Shown here: positions 4,930 to 5,619 of the stretch, one piece after another
How positions within the stretch are numbered: position 1 is the first letter of the stretch
Layout of the letters: each line of letters begins with the position of its first letter
From: Desulfuromonadales bacterium
Lineage (GTDB): Bacteria; Desulfobacterota; Desulfuromonadia; Desulfuromonadales; BM103
Length of the DNA: 5,619 nucleotides
Direction of reading: 5' to 3'
NCBI GenBank assembly: GCA_030614505.1
Contig: JAUWTX010000158.1
Span: 1-5,619, forward strand
Position numbers and translations under genes: made by a program
The notes under the pieces: model-generated
Told to the model about the DNA's origin: nothing
The model's database searches: none
What the model saw: the letters and a program-made list of their open reading frames with translations, nothing else

Positions 4930-5619
4930 ATGCCTGACCTGGTTGACCTCCACCTTCACAGCACCTTCTCCGACGGTGTCCTGACTCCGACTGAACTGGT
5001 TGCCGAAGCGGCAGCCCTTGGCTTGCGGGCGATCGCACTGTCAGACCACGACAATGTGGACGGTATCCCGGAGGCTCTTGCTGCCGGGCGACAATATGGT
5101 GTTGAGATCATTCCGGCGGTGGAACTTTCGGTTCTCTGGCAGGATCTGGATGAACTTCACCTGCTCGGTTATGCCTTTGATCACGAAAATTTTGCGTTGC
5201 AAAAGGCTCTCGGCGAGTTCAGGGATTTTCGGGCTGGACGCAGTGAACGCATTCTGGCTAACATCAACCTGCGATTGGCGGATGAAGATCGCCAACCACT
5301 CGATTTTGCTGATGTCAGACAACGCGCAGGAGGAACACTTGGCCGTCCACATATCGGTCAGGCACTGGTTGCGGCAGGCTACGTGCGTAGTATGGAGGAG
5401 GCCTTTATCCGTTACCTGGTGCCGTGCAATGAACCGAAACGTTTCTTTCCTCTCTCTGAGGCGATTAACCTGATTCACGAAGCCGGTGGCTGTGCAGTCC
5501 TTGCCCATCCGCCGTTTATCGATGTCAGCGATGAACGACTCTCGGAGTTGCTTGACGAGTTTATTGTCTTAGGCCTTGATGGCCTGGAGGCTTACAGCTC
5601 CAGTGCCGGTAACGATGGC
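4930..5619 (+). CDS. PHP-domain phosphoesterase, RNase AM / 3',5'-nucleoside bisphosphate phosphatase type (3' end outside window)
   Basis: The first 230 codons are open to the right edge; family members run to about 280-290 residues, so some 50-60 residues are probably missing. The PHP metal-site motifs are DLHLHSTFSDG (6-16; H8, H10, D15), SDHDN (38-42), E65 in PAVELS, H77 in ELHLLGY, GRPH (138-141) and AHP (192-194, H193). The pattern, with an inserted helical region and GRPHI, matches E. coli YciV/RNase AM and related enzymes that remove the 3' phosphate from nucleotide 3',5'-bisphosphates and trim RNA 5' ends, rather than PHP domains of DNA polymerase III or histidinol phosphatase. The cytoplasmic enzyme uses a trinuclear metal site; the last ligands would be past the window. 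The ATG at 4930 has GGTGA (4920-4924) five bases before it and starts directly at the conserved beta strand. It is divergent from dppD. Which activity dominates here cannot be decided from sequence. Confidence 0.9.
   Translation, partial: MPDLVDLHLHSTFSDGVLTPTELVAEAAALGLRAIALSDHDNVDGIPEALAAGRQYGVEIIPAVELSVLWQDLDELHLLGYAFDHENFALQKALGEFRDFRAGRSERILANINLRLADEDRQPLDFADVRQRAGGTLGRPHIGQALVAAGYVRSMEEAFIRYLVPCNEPKRFFPLSEAINLIHEAGGCAVLAHPPFIDVSDERLSELLDEFIVLGLDGLEAYSSSAGNDG

Noticed and set aside
5041..5508. A 155-codon minus-strand frame
   Set aside because: It lies entirely antisense to the PHP-domain gene, whose metal-binding motifs are intact, and has no ribosome binding site or family resemblance.

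Overview
This is a chromosomal window from a Gram-negative-type bacterium of moderate GC content. The gene families and style (LtaE, YajQ, a DppD/DppF pair, a PHP phosphoesterase, and a left-edge start that resembles the 4Fe-4S domain of anaerobe hydrogenase-like proteins) fit a deltaproteobacterium, perhaps Desulfuromonadales. That placement is inference; no marker in the window proves it.

Layout from left to right. Positions 1-42 (minus) look like the first 14 codons of a gene leaving the window, with the start of a CxxC iron-sulfur motif. Positions 43-230 form a divergent intergenic region with a 6-bp palindrome, a tandem 8-mer and a first copy of a heptamer-type repeat. Positions 231-1262 (plus) encode a PLP-dependent low-specificity L-threonine aldolase (LtaE). 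A second copy of the heptamer repeat (about 1254-1317) lies between ltaE and the convergent yajQ gene, and supplies the ltaE stop codon. Positions 1320-1805 (minus) encode YajQ, a cyclic-di-GMP-binding family protein, with its own good sigma70-like promoter at 1905-1933 and an operator-like palindrome touching the -35 box. Positions 1971-2762 (minus) encode a visibly AT-richer NYN-nuclease/OST-HTH (LOTUS) protein. Positions 2809-4766 (minus) hold dppF and dppD, two peptide-type ABC ATPases joined by a 1-nt stop/start overlap, with no permease or binding-protein gene beside them. Positions 4767-4929 are a divergent intergenic region with four copies of a GC-rich 7-mer. From 4930 to the right edge (plus) runs the first 230 codons of a PHP-domain phosphoesterase of the RNase AM / nucleoside-bisphosphate phosphatase type.

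Functionally this is mostly housekeeping: amino-acid turnover (LtaE), peptide uptake energisation (DppDF), nucleotide or RNA end processing (PHP protein) and second-messenger sensing (YajQ). The two least ordinary things are the NYN-LOTUS gene, a predicted RNA-binding nuclease whose base composition differs from its neighbours, and short repeats with 7-nt periodicity in three intergenic places, two of them bracketing ltaE. No CRISPR array, RNA gene, transposase or clear prophage gene is visible.
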